Assembly: GCA_902478055.1 (NCBI GenBank)
Contig: CABSJL010000037.1
Span: 1 to 9,365, forward strand
Direction: 5' to 3'
Length of the DNA stretch: 9,365 nucleotides
Source: an uncultured Veillonella sp.
GTDB lineage: Bacteria > Bacillota > Negativicutes > Veillonellales > Veillonellaceae
Shown in pieces: positions 1-7,526 of the stretch (position 1 is the first letter of the stretch; every line of letters begins with the position of its first letter). The position numbers were made by a program, and so were the translations under genes. The notes beneath the pieces were generated by a model. It searched no databases. It was given only the letters and a program-made list of their open reading frames with translations, and was not told the origin of the DNA.

Positions 1-934
1 CATTAAGGCCAGTAGATGTACCATGAGCATTGATGTAGTTAACGTCTTTAGGATCAATACCTGCATCTTTAATTGCTAATTCCATACATTTACGAGCTTG
101 AACACCACCTGGAGCTGGTGCAGTGATATGGTAAGCATCACCATTGCTACCATAGCCCACAACTTCAGCATAGATATGCGCACCGCGTGCTTTTGCGTGT
201 TCTAATTCTTCAAGAACTACGATACCAGCACCTTCACCCATTACGAAACCATCACGGTCACGGTCAAATGGACGGGACGCCTTTGTTGGCTCATCATTGC
301 GTGTAGACATAGCTTTCATAGCCGCAAAACCAGCTACAGCAGCCGGAGATACCGCAGCCTCAGTACCACCAGCAAACATCACATCAGCATCTCCACGTTG
401 GATGATACGGAATGCATCGCCAATCGCATTTGTACCAGAAGTACAAGCAGTTACGTCTGTAATAACTGGACCTTTAAGACCAAGGCGAATAGATACGCGT
501 GCAGATGTCATATTTGCAATCATCATAGGTACTGCAAATGGACTTACACGGCCAGGACCTTTTTCGAATAATGTTTCATACACCTCATGGATAGAGTCAA
601 TGCCGCCTATACCTGTACCAACTACAGTACCACAGCGATCTAAATCTGCTTTATCTAAATCAAGATCAGCATCTTCACAAGCAAGAACAGCTGCACCGAT
701 AGCAAATTCTACAGAACGGTCCATACGACGAGCTTCTTTCTTGTCTACCCCATAGTTTGTAATATCAAAGTCTTTTACTTCACCCGCAATGCGTGTTGCA
801 TAGTCAGATGCGTCAAAGCGTGTAATCGGCCCAATACCAGATTGACCTGCCAATAACGCATTGTAGAAGTTCTCTTTACCGATACCTACAGGAGTCACTG
901 CCCCTAAGCCAGTAATTACTACACGTTTTTCCAA
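1..934 (-). CDS. fabF: Beta-ketoacyl-ACP synthase II (FabF), 3' end outside window
   Basis: FabF condenses malonyl-ACP with a growing acyl-ACP, the elongation step of FASII in the cytoplasm. About 311 N-terminal residues are present, of roughly 410 usual for the family; the C-terminus lies beyond base 1. The protein opens MEKRVVITGLGAVTPVG, the thiolase-fold start typical of FabF. The catalytic cysteine is Cys164 in VTACTSGTNAIGDAFR, and the first active-site histidine is His304 in NAHGTST; both match E. coli FabF spacing. The second histidine would lie outside the window. The start is a TTG at 934: a TAA stop directly precedes it in frame, and an AGAGGTGG ribosome site sits 5 bases upstream (940-947). 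It is the last visible gene of the fapR operon, 36 bases after the FabK paralog. Identity is very secure. Confidence 0.97.
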   Translation of the reverse strand, partial: MEKRVVITGLGAVTPVGIGKENFYNALLAGQSGIGPITRFDASDYATRIAGEVKDFDITNYGVDKKEARRMDRSVEFAIGAAVLACEDADLDLDKADLDRCGTVVGTGIGGIDSIHEVYETLFEKGPGRVSPFAVPMMIANMTSARVSIRLGLKGPVITDVTACTSGTNAIGDAFRIIQRGDADVMFAGGTEAAVSPAAVAGFAAMKAMSTRNDEPTKASRPFDRDRDGFVMGEGAGIVVLEELEHAKARGAHIYAEVVGYGSNGDAYHITAPAPGGVQARKCMELAIKDAGIDPKDVNYINAHGTSTGLN

Positions 935-970
935 TTATTCCACCTCTTATAGCTATACAGCCCTTTTAAA

Positions 971-1927
971 TTAATCAATCTCTGCTACTTGCTGTTTTAG
1001 TTGAGCAAAGATATCTTTAACTGGCATAATCTTGTCGACTTTTCTCATATTATTGCCAGAGAACACCAAACCTGTTTCCACATCACCTTGTTGTGCACGA
1101 GAAAGAGCACGGATGATACAGAATTTATGGGAACAATGTTTCAAACAGTTATCACACACCGTTGGAGGTGCTACAGTACCGTCTAATACAGATTCAGCAA
1201 ATTTATTTTTAATTGCTTGTCCAGGCAAACCTACAGGACTTTGAATTAATACAATGTCCTCAGGATTAGTAGCCCGTACATACATTTTTTTCAATTCGTC
1301 AGATGCATTACATTCATCAGAAGCAGCAAAACGGCTACCCATTTGAACGCCACTAGCACCTAATTTCAACATTTCTACGATGTCACGACCATCAAGAACA
1401 CCACCAGCACCAATAACTGGAATGTTTTTAACAGCAGCTACAACCTCTGGAACGATTTCTCGAGCGGAACGATCCGTCCCCAAGTGGCCACCAGCTTCGC
1501 AGCCTTCTACGATTACTGCTGCTGCACCTAAACCTTCAGAAATGCGAGCTAATTTTGCGGACGAAACAATTGGTACAATAGGAGTACCAGACTCTTTGCC
1601 CATTGCGAACATATCTCTTGAAAAACCAGCACCTGCTACTACAAGATCAATGCCTTCTTCGATGGCAGTCTTTACTAAGCCAGCAAATTGAGTTGCTGCT
1701 ACCATCGCATTTATACCAATAATACCCGTAGGTGATAATTTTCTAGCTAATTGTATTTCGTATCGTAATTCATCAAATGGCAAACCGGATGCTGCAATAA
1801 GGCCGATACCACCTTCATTTGCAACGGCTGCTGCCAAGCGAGCTGTAGACAATCTAATCGCCATACCACCTTGAATAATAGGTACTTTGGCCACTAGATT
1901 CCCAATGCGAAGTTCAGGGAGCTTCAC
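971..1927 (-). CDS. FabK-like / nitronate monooxygenase family flavoprotein with a four-Cys C-terminal motif
   Basis: This is an FMN-dependent TIM-barrel oxidoreductase of the FabK/nitronate monooxygenase (2-nitropropane dioxygenase) family, 318 residues from the GTG start. Seen, numbered from that GTG: the FMN motif IIQGGMA near 17-23, EGCEAGGH ending in the putative catalytic His148, GAGGVLDGRD at 173-182, and MGSRF at 196-200. Unlike the fabK gene at 3984-4928, it carries a cysteine cluster, C258-x2-C261-x3-C265-x4-C270, which looks like a metal or Fe-S ligand set. I chose GTG at 1927 over an in-frame TTG at 1933, because the AGGAGG at 1936-1941 is 8 bases from the GTG but only 2 from the TTG. 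It lies between acpP and fabF. It could be a second enoyl-ACP reductase or a nitronate or other flavin oxidoreductase; the sequence does not decide. Confidence 0.85.
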   Translation of the reverse strand: MKLPELRIGNLVAKVPIIQGGMAIRLSTARLAAAVANEGGIGLIAASGLPFDELRYEIQLARKLSPTGIIGINAMVAATQFAGLVKTAIEEGIDLVVAGAGFSRDMFAMGKESGTPIVPIVSSAKLARISEGLGAAAVIVEGCEAGGHLGTDRSAREIVPEVVAAVKNIPVIGAGGVLDGRDIVEMLKLGASGVQMGSRFAASDECNASDELKKMYVRATNPEDIVLIQSPVGLPGQAIKNKFAESVLDGTVAPPTVCDNCLKHCSHKFCIIRALSRAQQGDVETGLVFSGNNMRKVDKIMPVKDIFAQLKQQVAEID

Positions 1928-1935
1928 TATCAAAT

Positions 1936-1941
1936 CCTCCT
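1936..1941 (-). promoter_or_regulatory. Ribosome binding site deciding the start of the FabK/NMO paralog
   Basis: On the minus strand AGGAGG is followed after 2 bases by an in-frame TTG and after 8 bases by an in-frame GTG (1927). The 8-base spacing is normal and the 2-base spacing is too short for initiation, so the GTG is the likely start. Confidence 0.75.
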
Positions 1942-1957
1942 GTAAATAAAACCGGTT

Positions 1958-1977
1958 GGGAGGCCACTCGGCCTCCC
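1958..1977 (-). other. GC-rich hairpin between acpP and the FabK/NMO paralog (possible attenuator or mRNA stabiliser)
   Basis: A perfect 8-base-pair stem, GGGAGGCC/GGCCTCCC, encloses a 4-base loop. On the transcribed strand it is followed by AACCGG and then a broken run of T (TTTTATTT). The T-run begins about six bases after the stem, so it would be only a weak terminator. Its position 27 bases after the acpP stop suggests partial termination or protection of the acpP 3' end, letting the carrier protein be made in excess over downstream genes. The role is inference; the structure is plainly visible. Confidence 0.6.
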
Positions 1978-1982
1978 GTGCG

Positions 1983-1996
1983 GCTGAATTGTCAGC
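1983..1996 (-). other. Small hairpin directly after acpP
   Basis: A perfect 5-base-pair stem, GCTGA/TCAGC, encloses a 4-base loop. It begins 8 bases after the acpP stop codon and lies 5 bases before the stronger GC-rich hairpin at 1958-1977. Together they form a tandem structure in the acpP-FabK/NMO spacer. Alone it would be too short to matter much. Confidence 0.4.
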
Positions 1997-2004
1997 TTTA
2001 CAGC

Positions 2005-2235
2005 TTATTTAGCAGAATCAATATATTCTACTGTATCCTTAACGGTTTTGATTTTTTCTGCAACATCGTCAGGGATTTCAACATTGAATTCTTCTTCGAA
2101 TGCCATGATCAATTCAACGATATCTAAGGAGTCAGCGCCTAAGTCGTCGATGAATGTAGAATCAATGGTAACTTCAGCTTCATCAACGCCTAATTGTTCC
2201 ACAACGATTGCTTTTACTTTATCGAAAGTGTTCAT
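2005..2235 (-). CDS. acpP: Acyl carrier protein
   Basis: AcpP is the small acidic carrier that holds growing acyl chains on a 4'-phosphopantetheine arm; it serves FabD, FabH, FabG, FabK, FabF and PlsX. The protein is 76 residues, the usual length. The attachment serine is Ser36 in GADSLDIVE, at the canonical position, within four predicted helices rich in Glu and Asp. I set the start at ATG 2235. A longer in-frame reading from a TTG at 2256 would translate straight through the ribosome site and add MKGGEPP, which is not ACP-like. The spacer to fabG upstream is 51 bases and the spacer downstream is 77 bases with hairpins, the loosest packing in the operon. That fits separate tuning of ACP level. 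Identity is very secure. Confidence 0.98.
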   Translation of the reverse strand: MNTFDKVKAIVVEQLGVDEAEVTIDSTFIDDLGADSLDIVELIMAFEEEFNVEIPDDVAEKIKTVKDTVEYIDSAK

Positions 2236-2242
2236 TGGTGGT

Positions 2243-2253
2243 TCACCTCCTTT
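2243..2253 (-). promoter_or_regulatory. Unusually complete Shine-Dalgarno of acpP
   Basis: AAAGGAGGTGA on the minus strand is an almost full complement of the 16S rRNA 3' end and lies 7 bases before the acpP ATG. It fixes the start at 2235 and fits the high translation expected for ACP. Confidence 0.9.
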
Positions 2254-2286
2254 CAAAGTGTATTTATATATAGTCTAATTTTGAAA

Positions 2287-3030
2287 CTACATCACCATAC
2301 CGCCATCTACATTGATGACTTGGCCTGTAATATAGTTAGCAAAATCGCTAGCAAGGAATGTTGCTACTGTTGCTACTTCTTCAGCATCAGCCATACGGCC
2401 CAATGGAATTTCAGCAACCATAGCTTCTTTAACTTTTTCTGGTAATACATCAGTCATATCAGTATTGATAAAGCCTGGTGCAATAGCATTAACAGTAATG
2501 CCACGGCTTGCTAATTCTTTAGCACAGGATTTAGTGAAACCAATTACACCAGCTTTAGATGCTGCGTAGTTAGTTTGACCCGCATTACCCATAACGCCTA
2601 CAACAGATGTCATGTTAATAATATGACCAGAACGTTGTTTCATCATGATTTTAGATACTGCTTTAGTTACTAAATATACACCTTTAAGGTTGATATCAAT
2701 AACAGCATCAAAATCTTCATCTTTCATACGCATCAACAAACCGTCGCGCGTAATACCCGCATTATTTACGAGAATGTCAATGTGACCAAACTCTTTATGA
2801 GCTTCTTCTACCATAGAAGCAACTTCATCAGCATTGGCTACATTGGCTTTAATTTTAATGGCTTTACGGCCTAAAGCTTGTACAGCTTCAACAGTTTCTT
2901 GAGCTGCACCTTCGCTACCGCTATAGTTAACTACAACATCAGCACCAGATTGTGCTAAATTGATAGCTACAGCGCGACCAATGCCACGGGATGCGCCAGT
3001 TACAATGGCTACTTTACCCTCTAAATGCAT
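2287..3030 (-). CDS. fabG: 3-oxoacyl-ACP reductase FabG
   Basis: FabG reduces beta-ketoacyl-ACP to beta-hydroxyacyl-ACP with NADPH, the first reduction of each FASII cycle. This 247-residue short-chain dehydrogenase has the cofactor motif TGASRGIG at 11-18, NNAG at 89-92 and the catalytic set Asn114, Ser142, Tyr155, Lys159 (INLKG, MTSVVG, YAASK). It ends in ITGQVINVDGGMVM, typical of FabG. Length and motifs match the family exactly. The ATG at 3030 is preceded by AAAGGGG inside the end of fabD. Only one base separates the fabD stop from this ATG, so the two are probably translationally coupled. acpP follows after 51 bases. Confidence 0.97.
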   Translation of the reverse strand: MHLEGKVAIVTGASRGIGRAVAINLAQSGADVVVNYSGSEGAAQETVEAVQALGRKAIKIKANVANADEVASMVEEAHKEFGHIDILVNNAGITRDGLLMRMKDEDFDAVIDINLKGVYLVTKAVSKIMMKQRSGHIINMTSVVGVMGNAGQTNYAASKAGVIGFTKSCAKELASRGITVNAIAPGFINTDMTDVLPEKVKEAMVAEIPLGRMADAEEVATVATFLASDFANYITGQVINVDGGMVM

Positions 3031-3031
3031 T

Positions 3032-3973
3032 TTATCGAACCCCTTTCAAAAATTCAAGCGTTTTCTCTAAGGATGCAATGTCTTCAACATTGGCTAATTC
3101 CATATCTTTATTGATCTTTTTAGTAAAGCCAGTAAGTACTTTACCAGGACCAACTTCAACGAAACGAGTTACACCAAAGTTAACCATTTCAGCTACGCAG
3201 TCTTCCCACAATACAGGATTAGCAGCTTGTGTAACTAAGGACTCTTTAATATCGTTTGCATTAGTCAAAATTTTACCTGTAACATTTGCTACTACAGGGA
3301 TTTGAGCATCGCTCACTTGGATTTTATCCAACTCTTCTTTTAAACGAAGAGCTGCAGGTTCCATCAAACGGCTGTGGAATGGAGCACTTACAGGAAGCAT
3401 AACAGCACGTTTTGCGCCTGCTTCTTTCATCTTTTCTGCAGCCGCTTCCACCGCTGCTGTTTCACCAGCAATAACGATTTGACCTGGGCAGTTAAAGTTA
3501 ACCGCTTGTACAGAGCCAACAGATGCATTAACTTCATCACAAATTGCTACAACTTGTTCACGAGGCAATGCCAAAATTGCTGCCATAGCGCCTTTGCCCA
3601 ATGGCACCGCTTCTTGCATATATTCACCGCGTTTATGAACAACATATACAGCATCTTTAAAGTTCAATACGCCTGCTGCTACAAGAGCACTGTATTCACC
3701 AAGGCTATGGCCACCTACGATATCAGGTGTAAAACCTTGTTCTTTAAGAACTTCATAGCAAGCTACGGATGCAGTTAAAATAGCTGGTTGTGTATTAGCA
3801 GTTTTAACAAGTTCAGTATCAGGACCTTCAAAGCACAATTTGGAAATAGAATAACCAAGTGCTTCGTCAGCTTCTTCAAAACGTTGTTTCACAATAGGAT
3901 ACGCATTGTACAAATCTTGTAGCATGCCTACTTTTTGGGAACCTTGACCAGGAAAAACAAATGCCGTTTTCAT
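3032..3973 (-). CDS. fabD: Malonyl-CoA:ACP transacylase FabD
   Basis: FabD transfers the malonyl group from CoA to AcpP, supplying extender units to FabH and FabF. The protein is 313 residues, normal for the family. Seen: N-terminal FVFPGQGSQ (oxyanion Gln10), the nucleophile Ser90 in GGHSLGEYSA, Arg115 in HKRGEYMQ for carboxylate binding, and the catalytic His200 in SAPFHSRLM. The C-terminal FVEVGPGKVL is also typical. I placed the start at ATG 3973, where AAGGAGG (3979-3985) sits 5 bases upstream. A longer reading from a TTG at 3994 would run through the ribosome site and into the fabK stop. That ribosome site overlaps the fabK stop codon, so the two genes are tightly linked. Confidence 0.97.
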   Translation of the reverse strand: MKTAFVFPGQGSQKVGMLQDLYNAYPIVKQRFEEADEALGYSISKLCFEGPDTELVKTANTQPAILTASVACYEVLKEQGFTPDIVGGHSLGEYSALVAAGVLNFKDAVYVVHKRGEYMQEAVPLGKGAMAAILALPREQVVAICDEVNASVGSVQAVNFNCPGQIVIAGETAAVEAAAEKMKEAGAKRAVMLPVSAPFHSRLMEPAALRLKEELDKIQVSDAQIPVVANVTGKILTNANDIKESLVTQAANPVLWEDCVAEMVNFGVTRFVEVGPGKVLTGFTKKINKDMELANVEDIASLEKTLEFLKGVR

Positions 3974-3983
3974 AAGGGCCTCC

Positions 3984-4928
3984 TTATTTACCAAGACCTT
4001 GAAGATTTTTAATTACAGTTTCAGTTTCAGCCATAATATCTTTGATAATAGTTGCACATGGTTTAACATCTGTTAACATACCAGAGATTTGGCCGATCAT
4101 TACGGAACCTTCTTTTACATCACCATCAATAGCAGCTTTACGAAGTGTACCTGCACCCAAGTTTTCTAACTCTTCTTTAGAACCACCGCTAAATTCAAGG
4201 GATTTATATTTATGTGCCAATGCATTATCAATGATACGTACAGGATGACCTGTTGTTAAACCAGTCATAACTGTAGCGCGATCTTTTGCTTTCAATACTG
4301 CATTTTTATAGTTTTCATGAGCAATACATTCTTCAGATAATACAAAGCGCGTACCCATTTGTACTGCTTGAGCACCCAATGCAAATGCTGCCGCCATACC
4401 ACGACCATCAGCAATACCACCAGCTGCAATAACTGGTACATCTACAGCGTCTACCACTTGAGGAATCAATGCCATAGTTGTAATATCGCCTACGTGACCA
4501 CCGGATTCTGTACCTTCAGCAATAATTGCATCAATGCCGCCACGCAACAAGCGTTTTGCAAGTAATACGGAAGCAACTACTGGAATTACCTTTGTACCGA
4601 TTTCTTTTAAAGCTGGAATGTACACGCCAGGATTACCAGCACCTGTTGTAATAACAGGAACGCGTTCTTCCACAACTACTTCCATAACTTCTTTTACAAA
4701 TGGAGACATGAGCATGATGTTACAACCAAATGGCTTGCTTGTACGTTCTTTCAATTTGTGAATTTCATTACGGAAAATATCAGGAGGCATATGACCAGCC
4801 CCAATGATACCAAGGCCACCAGCTTCGGAAACAGCTGCCGCTAATTCTGCAGTACCGAGCCAAGCCATACCACCTTGTAAGATCGGGTACTCAATCTGCA
4901 ATAAATCACAAATGTCAGTCTTAATCAT
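3984..4928 (-). CDS. fabK: Enoyl-ACP reductase II (FabK), FMN-dependent
   Basis: FabK reduces trans-2-enoyl-ACP to acyl-ACP with NAD(P)H and FMN, the last step of each elongation cycle. It is unrelated to FabI. The protein is 314 residues, as in streptococcal FabK. Seen: YPILQGGMAWLG near 14-25 for FMN binding, EGTESGGHVGD with the conserved His145, IAAGGIADGRG at 167-177 and MGTRF at 191-195 for the flavin phosphate. Its ATG at 4928 has AGGAGG at 4939-4944, touching the fabH stop. It sits between fabH and fabD, fitting a dedicated FASII role. No FabI-type reductase is visible, so this is probably the main enoyl reductase of the locus. It lacks the cysteine motif of the paralog at 971-1927. 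Confidence 0.94.
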   Translation of the reverse strand: MIKTDICDLLQIEYPILQGGMAWLGTAELAAAVSEAGGLGIIGAGHMPPDIFRNEIHKLKERTSKPFGCNIMLMSPFVKEVMEVVVEERVPVITTGAGNPGVYIPALKEIGTKVIPVVASVLLAKRLLRGGIDAIIAEGTESGGHVGDITTMALIPQVVDAVDVPVIAAGGIADGRGMAAAFALGAQAVQMGTRFVLSEECIAHENYKNAVLKAKDRATVMTGLTTGHPVRIIDNALAHKYKSLEFSGGSKEELENLGAGTLRKAAIDGDVKEGSVMIGQISGMLTDVKPCATIIKDIMAETETVIKNLQGLGK

Positions 4929-4943
4929 CTTGATGTGTCCTCC

Positions 4944-5939
4944 TTAATACCATTTCAAGACAAGGCTAGCCCAAGTTAGGCCTGCACCAAATCCTGCAAA
5001 CGCAACGTTATCACCGCGTTTGAAACGTCCTTCACGATTAGCTTCGTCCAAAGCTATCGCTACAGACGCGGCAGATGTATTACCATACTTATGTAAATTA
5101 ACAAATACTTTTTCCATCGGCATATGTAAGCGTTTTGCAGCCGAATCAATAATGCGAATATTTGCTTGATGTGGAATGAAGAAATCTAACTCATTAAGTT
5201 CCATTCCAGCACGTTCTAAAGATCTTAGAACCGTACGCCCCATCGTTTTAACAGCAAATTTATATACTTCAGGACCATCCATATGAATGAATGTTAAACC
5301 TTCTTCAACGCGTTGGTCATTGGCAACTACAGCTGTACCACCTGCAGGAATACAAAGAGATGGACCACCAGTACCATCAGCACCCATATCAATACCTTTA
5401 ATGCCATAACCTTCAGGAACTTCAGATACAACTGCAGCACCTGCACCATCACCAAAGAGGATACATGTGCCACGATCATTCCAATTCACTCGACGAGAAA
5501 GAATTTCTGCCCCTACAACGAGTACCTTTTTATATAAGCCAGAGCTAATATAGCTAGCTGCAGTAATCAATCCATAAACAAAGCCGGAACATGCAGCTTG
5601 CAAATCATAAGCCGCTGCATTTTTAGCTCCTAAATTCGCTTGTAATACACAAGCTGCTGAAGGAATAATCATATCCGGTGTTAAGGTAGCAAAAATAATC
5701 ATATCAATGTCTTCTGCGGTAACCTTAGCCATTTGCATAGCTTTCTTGGCAGCCTCAGTTGCCATATAGGATGTATTCATACCTTCCGGTGCAATGCGTC
5801 GTTCTTCGATACCAGTACGTTCTCTAATCCATTGGTCATTGGTATCAACCATTTTTTCAAGATCAAAGTTTGTTACTACATTGTCAGGAAGGAAGCTCCC
5901 AGTACCAATGATTCCTACCGGTTTACTCATCATAGTCAT
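4944..5939 (-). CDS. fabH: Beta-ketoacyl-ACP synthase III (FabH)
   Basis: FabH starts fatty-acid synthesis by condensing an acyl-CoA primer with malonyl-ACP. The 331-residue protein shows the complete catalytic triad: Cys117 in LQAACSGFVYG, His257 in FFIPHQANIRI and Asn287 in KYGNTSAAS. The glycine-rich end AFAGFGAGLTWAS is also typical. Three possible ATGs lie close together at the N-terminus (codons 1, 3 and 4). I keep the first at 5939, because GAAGGAG lies 9 bases upstream of it and the later ones would be too far. The gene begins inside plsX, overlapping it by 17 bases in another frame, which suggests translational coupling. fabK follows after 15 bases. Confidence 0.97.
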   Translation of the reverse strand: MTMMSKPVGIIGTGSFLPDNVVTNFDLEKMVDTNDQWIRERTGIEERRIAPEGMNTSYMATEAAKKAMQMAKVTAEDIDMIIFATLTPDMIIPSAACVLQANLGAKNAAAYDLQAACSGFVYGLITAASYISSGLYKKVLVVGAEILSRRVNWNDRGTCILFGDGAGAAVVSEVPEGYGIKGIDMGADGTGGPSLCIPAGGTAVVANDQRVEEGLTFIHMDGPEVYKFAVKTMGRTVLRSLERAGMELNELDFFIPHQANIRIIDSAAKRLHMPMEKVFVNLHKYGNTSAASVAIALDEANREGRFKRGDNVAFAGFGAGLTWASLVLKWY

Positions 5940-6951
5940 ACTTCAAGGCTCCTTCAATATCCATTGTTTCTCTTATGTGTTGAATAATCTTACGCTCTAC
6001 TAAATCTCCAGCAATTTCAATAGCAGTCTTTATCTCTTTTGATTTAGAGCTACCATGGGCAATCATAAAGACCCCATTAACCCCTAAGAGTGGAGCACCA
6101 CCATTTTCTGTGTGATCTAAGCGTTTAGCCATCTTCTTCAAAGCTGGCTTTACGAGCATAGCACCAATCTTAGCAAAGATACTCCCTGCCATGATGCTAT
6201 CCTTTACTAATTGTGCAAGACCTGTTACTAGACCTTCCGCAAATTTAAGTACCACATTACCTACAAAGCCATCGCATACAACAACATCTACGGCCCCTTT
6301 AGGAATATCACGGCCTTCAATATTACCTTTAAAATTGATGGTTTTCATACGTTCCAAAATTGGATATGTGGCTAGAACGACATCGTTCCCTTTTGTGGCT
6401 TCTTCGCCAATATTTAACAATCCTACTGTAGGATTCTCTTTACCTAATAAAAGTTTTGCATATTCAGAGCCCATCAAAGCACCTTGTACAAGATGTTTTG
6501 GTTTACTATTGGAGTTAGCACCTGAGTCTAACATAACAGTAATACCACTCACTGTTGGCATCGGAGTAGCAATAACTGGGCGATCGACCCCTTTAATGCG
6601 ACCGAGTCCAAACAATGCAGCTGCTACAGCAGCACCTGTGCTACCAGGAGCAATTACGGCATCGCAAATATTATCACGAACTAAAGATGTTGCTACCACA
6701 ACAGATGCGTCCTTTTTCTTACGCAATGCTTGTCCTGGATGCTCATCCATACCGATGACTTGACTGGCATGATGTACAGAAATGCGTGGATTCTTAGCTT
6801 CATTATTAGCTTCTAATATATTAAAAATTTGCTGCTCATCGCCGACGAGCACCACTTCAATGTGTTCATTTGCTCGTACGGCTTCAATGGATCCTAGTAC
6901 AGTCTCCAATGGAGCAAAGTCGCCACCCATGGCGTCTATTGCAATTTTCAT
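5923..6951 (-). CDS. plsX: Phosphate acyltransferase PlsX
   Basis: PlsX converts acyl-ACP plus phosphate into acyl-phosphate, the donor used by PlsY to acylate glycerol-3-phosphate. It therefore links FASII to phospholipid synthesis at the membrane surface. The protein is 342 residues, within the family range. Seen: the N-terminal signature IAIDAMGGDFAP at 3-14, IAPGSTGAAVA near 100-110, LDSGAN at 141-146, GLLNIGEEATKGN at 177-189, CDGFVGNV at 226-233 and GGAPLLGVNG at 284-293. The ATG at 6951 is 3 bases after the fapR stop, with AGGGTG as a modest ribosome site. The 3' end overlaps fabH. The fapR-plsX-fabH order is common in Firmicutes. Confidence 0.97.
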   Translation of the reverse strand: MKIAIDAMGGDFAPLETVLGSIEAVRANEHIEVVLVGDEQQIFNILEANNEAKNPRISVHHASQVIGMDEHPGQALRKKKDASVVVATSLVRDNICDAVIAPGSTGAAVAAALFGLGRIKGVDRPVIATPMPTVSGITVMLDSGANSNSKPKHLVQGALMGSEYAKLLLGKENPTVGLLNIGEEATKGNDVVLATYPILERMKTINFKGNIEGRDIPKGAVDVVVCDGFVGNVVLKFAEGLVTGLAQLVKDSIMAGSIFAKIGAMLVKPALKKMAKRLDHTENGGAPLLGVNGVFMIAHGSSKSKEIKTAIEIAGDLVERKIIQHIRETMDIEGALKYDYDE

Positions 6952-6954
6952 AAT

Positions 6955-7515
6955 CTACACCCTATTCTCTACGGATTCCATAATAAATTTTGCGCGAAAT
7001 ACTTCTTTTATTTTATCTCTTATAATGACCCAAATAAAGAACTTATTACCACGGCGACGCACAATTTCTGCTTTTGCCACCAAATTAGTACCAGCTCCTA
7101 CTGGGTTTTTATATTTTATATTTCCAACCTCCGCAGAACAAACAGTAGTCCCCATGACTACCTTTGCGAGGGAATTCGCTTGAGCATATAAATACTGTGG
7201 CTCTACATATCCAAATCGATCTTCCATGTCTGCAGTAGTACGCAACATTGATAATGCTTGTTGCCCTTCCGTGACATCAATCAATTCACCAACCACTTCG
7301 TACGGTACATGTTCTACCGTTTCTTGTGATTGACCTGTAGCCATGACGCGTATGCGTTCACGCAATTCAGGAATCCCCAACTCTAGTCGATCAAGACGAA
7401 TAGTTGGCACACTTACATTAAAGTGTGTTGCCAATTCTTCATCAGTAAGAAATGGCGTAATATTCAGTTTTTCTTGTAACTGCTTTTGGCGCTCTTGCTT
7501 CTTTAACCGACTCAT
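6955..7515 (-). CDS. fapR: Fatty-acid and phospholipid biosynthesis repressor FapR
   Basis: FapR represses FASII and plsX genes and is released from DNA by malonyl-CoA in known members. The 186-residue length matches the B. subtilis protein (about 188). Seen: a DeoR-like helix-turn-helix with PFLTDEELATHFNVSVPTIR at 21-40, then LDRLELGIPELRERI at 41-55, an almost family-identical linker helix. A hot-dog fold effector domain follows (about 72-182), with VVGELID and the signature YAQANSLA at 110-117. The conserved Asn114 is present. The position aligning with the malonate-binding Arg of B. subtilis appears to be Glu105 (see findings). ATG at 7515 is preceded by AGGTGG. It is the first gene of the FASII operon, with a FapR-type operator in its leader, so autoregulation is likely. 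Confidence 0.96.
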   Translation of the reverse strand: MSRLKKQERQKQLQEKLNITPFLTDEELATHFNVSVPTIRLDRLELGIPELRERIRVMATGQSQETVEHVPYEVVGELIDVTEGQQALSMLRTTADMEDRFGYVEPQYLYAQANSLAKVVMGTTVCSAEVGNIKYKNPVGAGTNLVAKAEIVRRRGNKFFIWVIIRDKIKEVFRAKFIMESVENRV

Positions 7516-7526
7516 GGGACCACCTT

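Noticed and set aside
297..755. Plus-strand open frame of 152 codons opposite fabF
   Set aside because: It is antisense to the clearly coding FabF frame, has no ribosome site and encodes a low-complexity Ser/Thr/Pro/Ala-rich product typical of shadow frames.
948..957. TATAGCTATA palindrome between the FabK/NMO paralog and fabF
   Set aside because: It is a short AT-rich 10-base palindrome within a translated operon spacer and gives no sign of function.
2236..2286. Possible internal promoter or FapR half-site between fabG and acpP (TTAGAC and TATATA), plus TTTCAAA/TTTGAAA arms
   Set aside because: There is no -35 at the right distance and no second FapR half-site. The arms are AT-rich and 22 bases apart, so none of these is convincing.
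6191..6763. Plus-strand open frame of 190 codons opposite plsX
   Set aside because: It mirrors conserved plsX codons, shows no recognisable motif and has no ribosome site or promoter.
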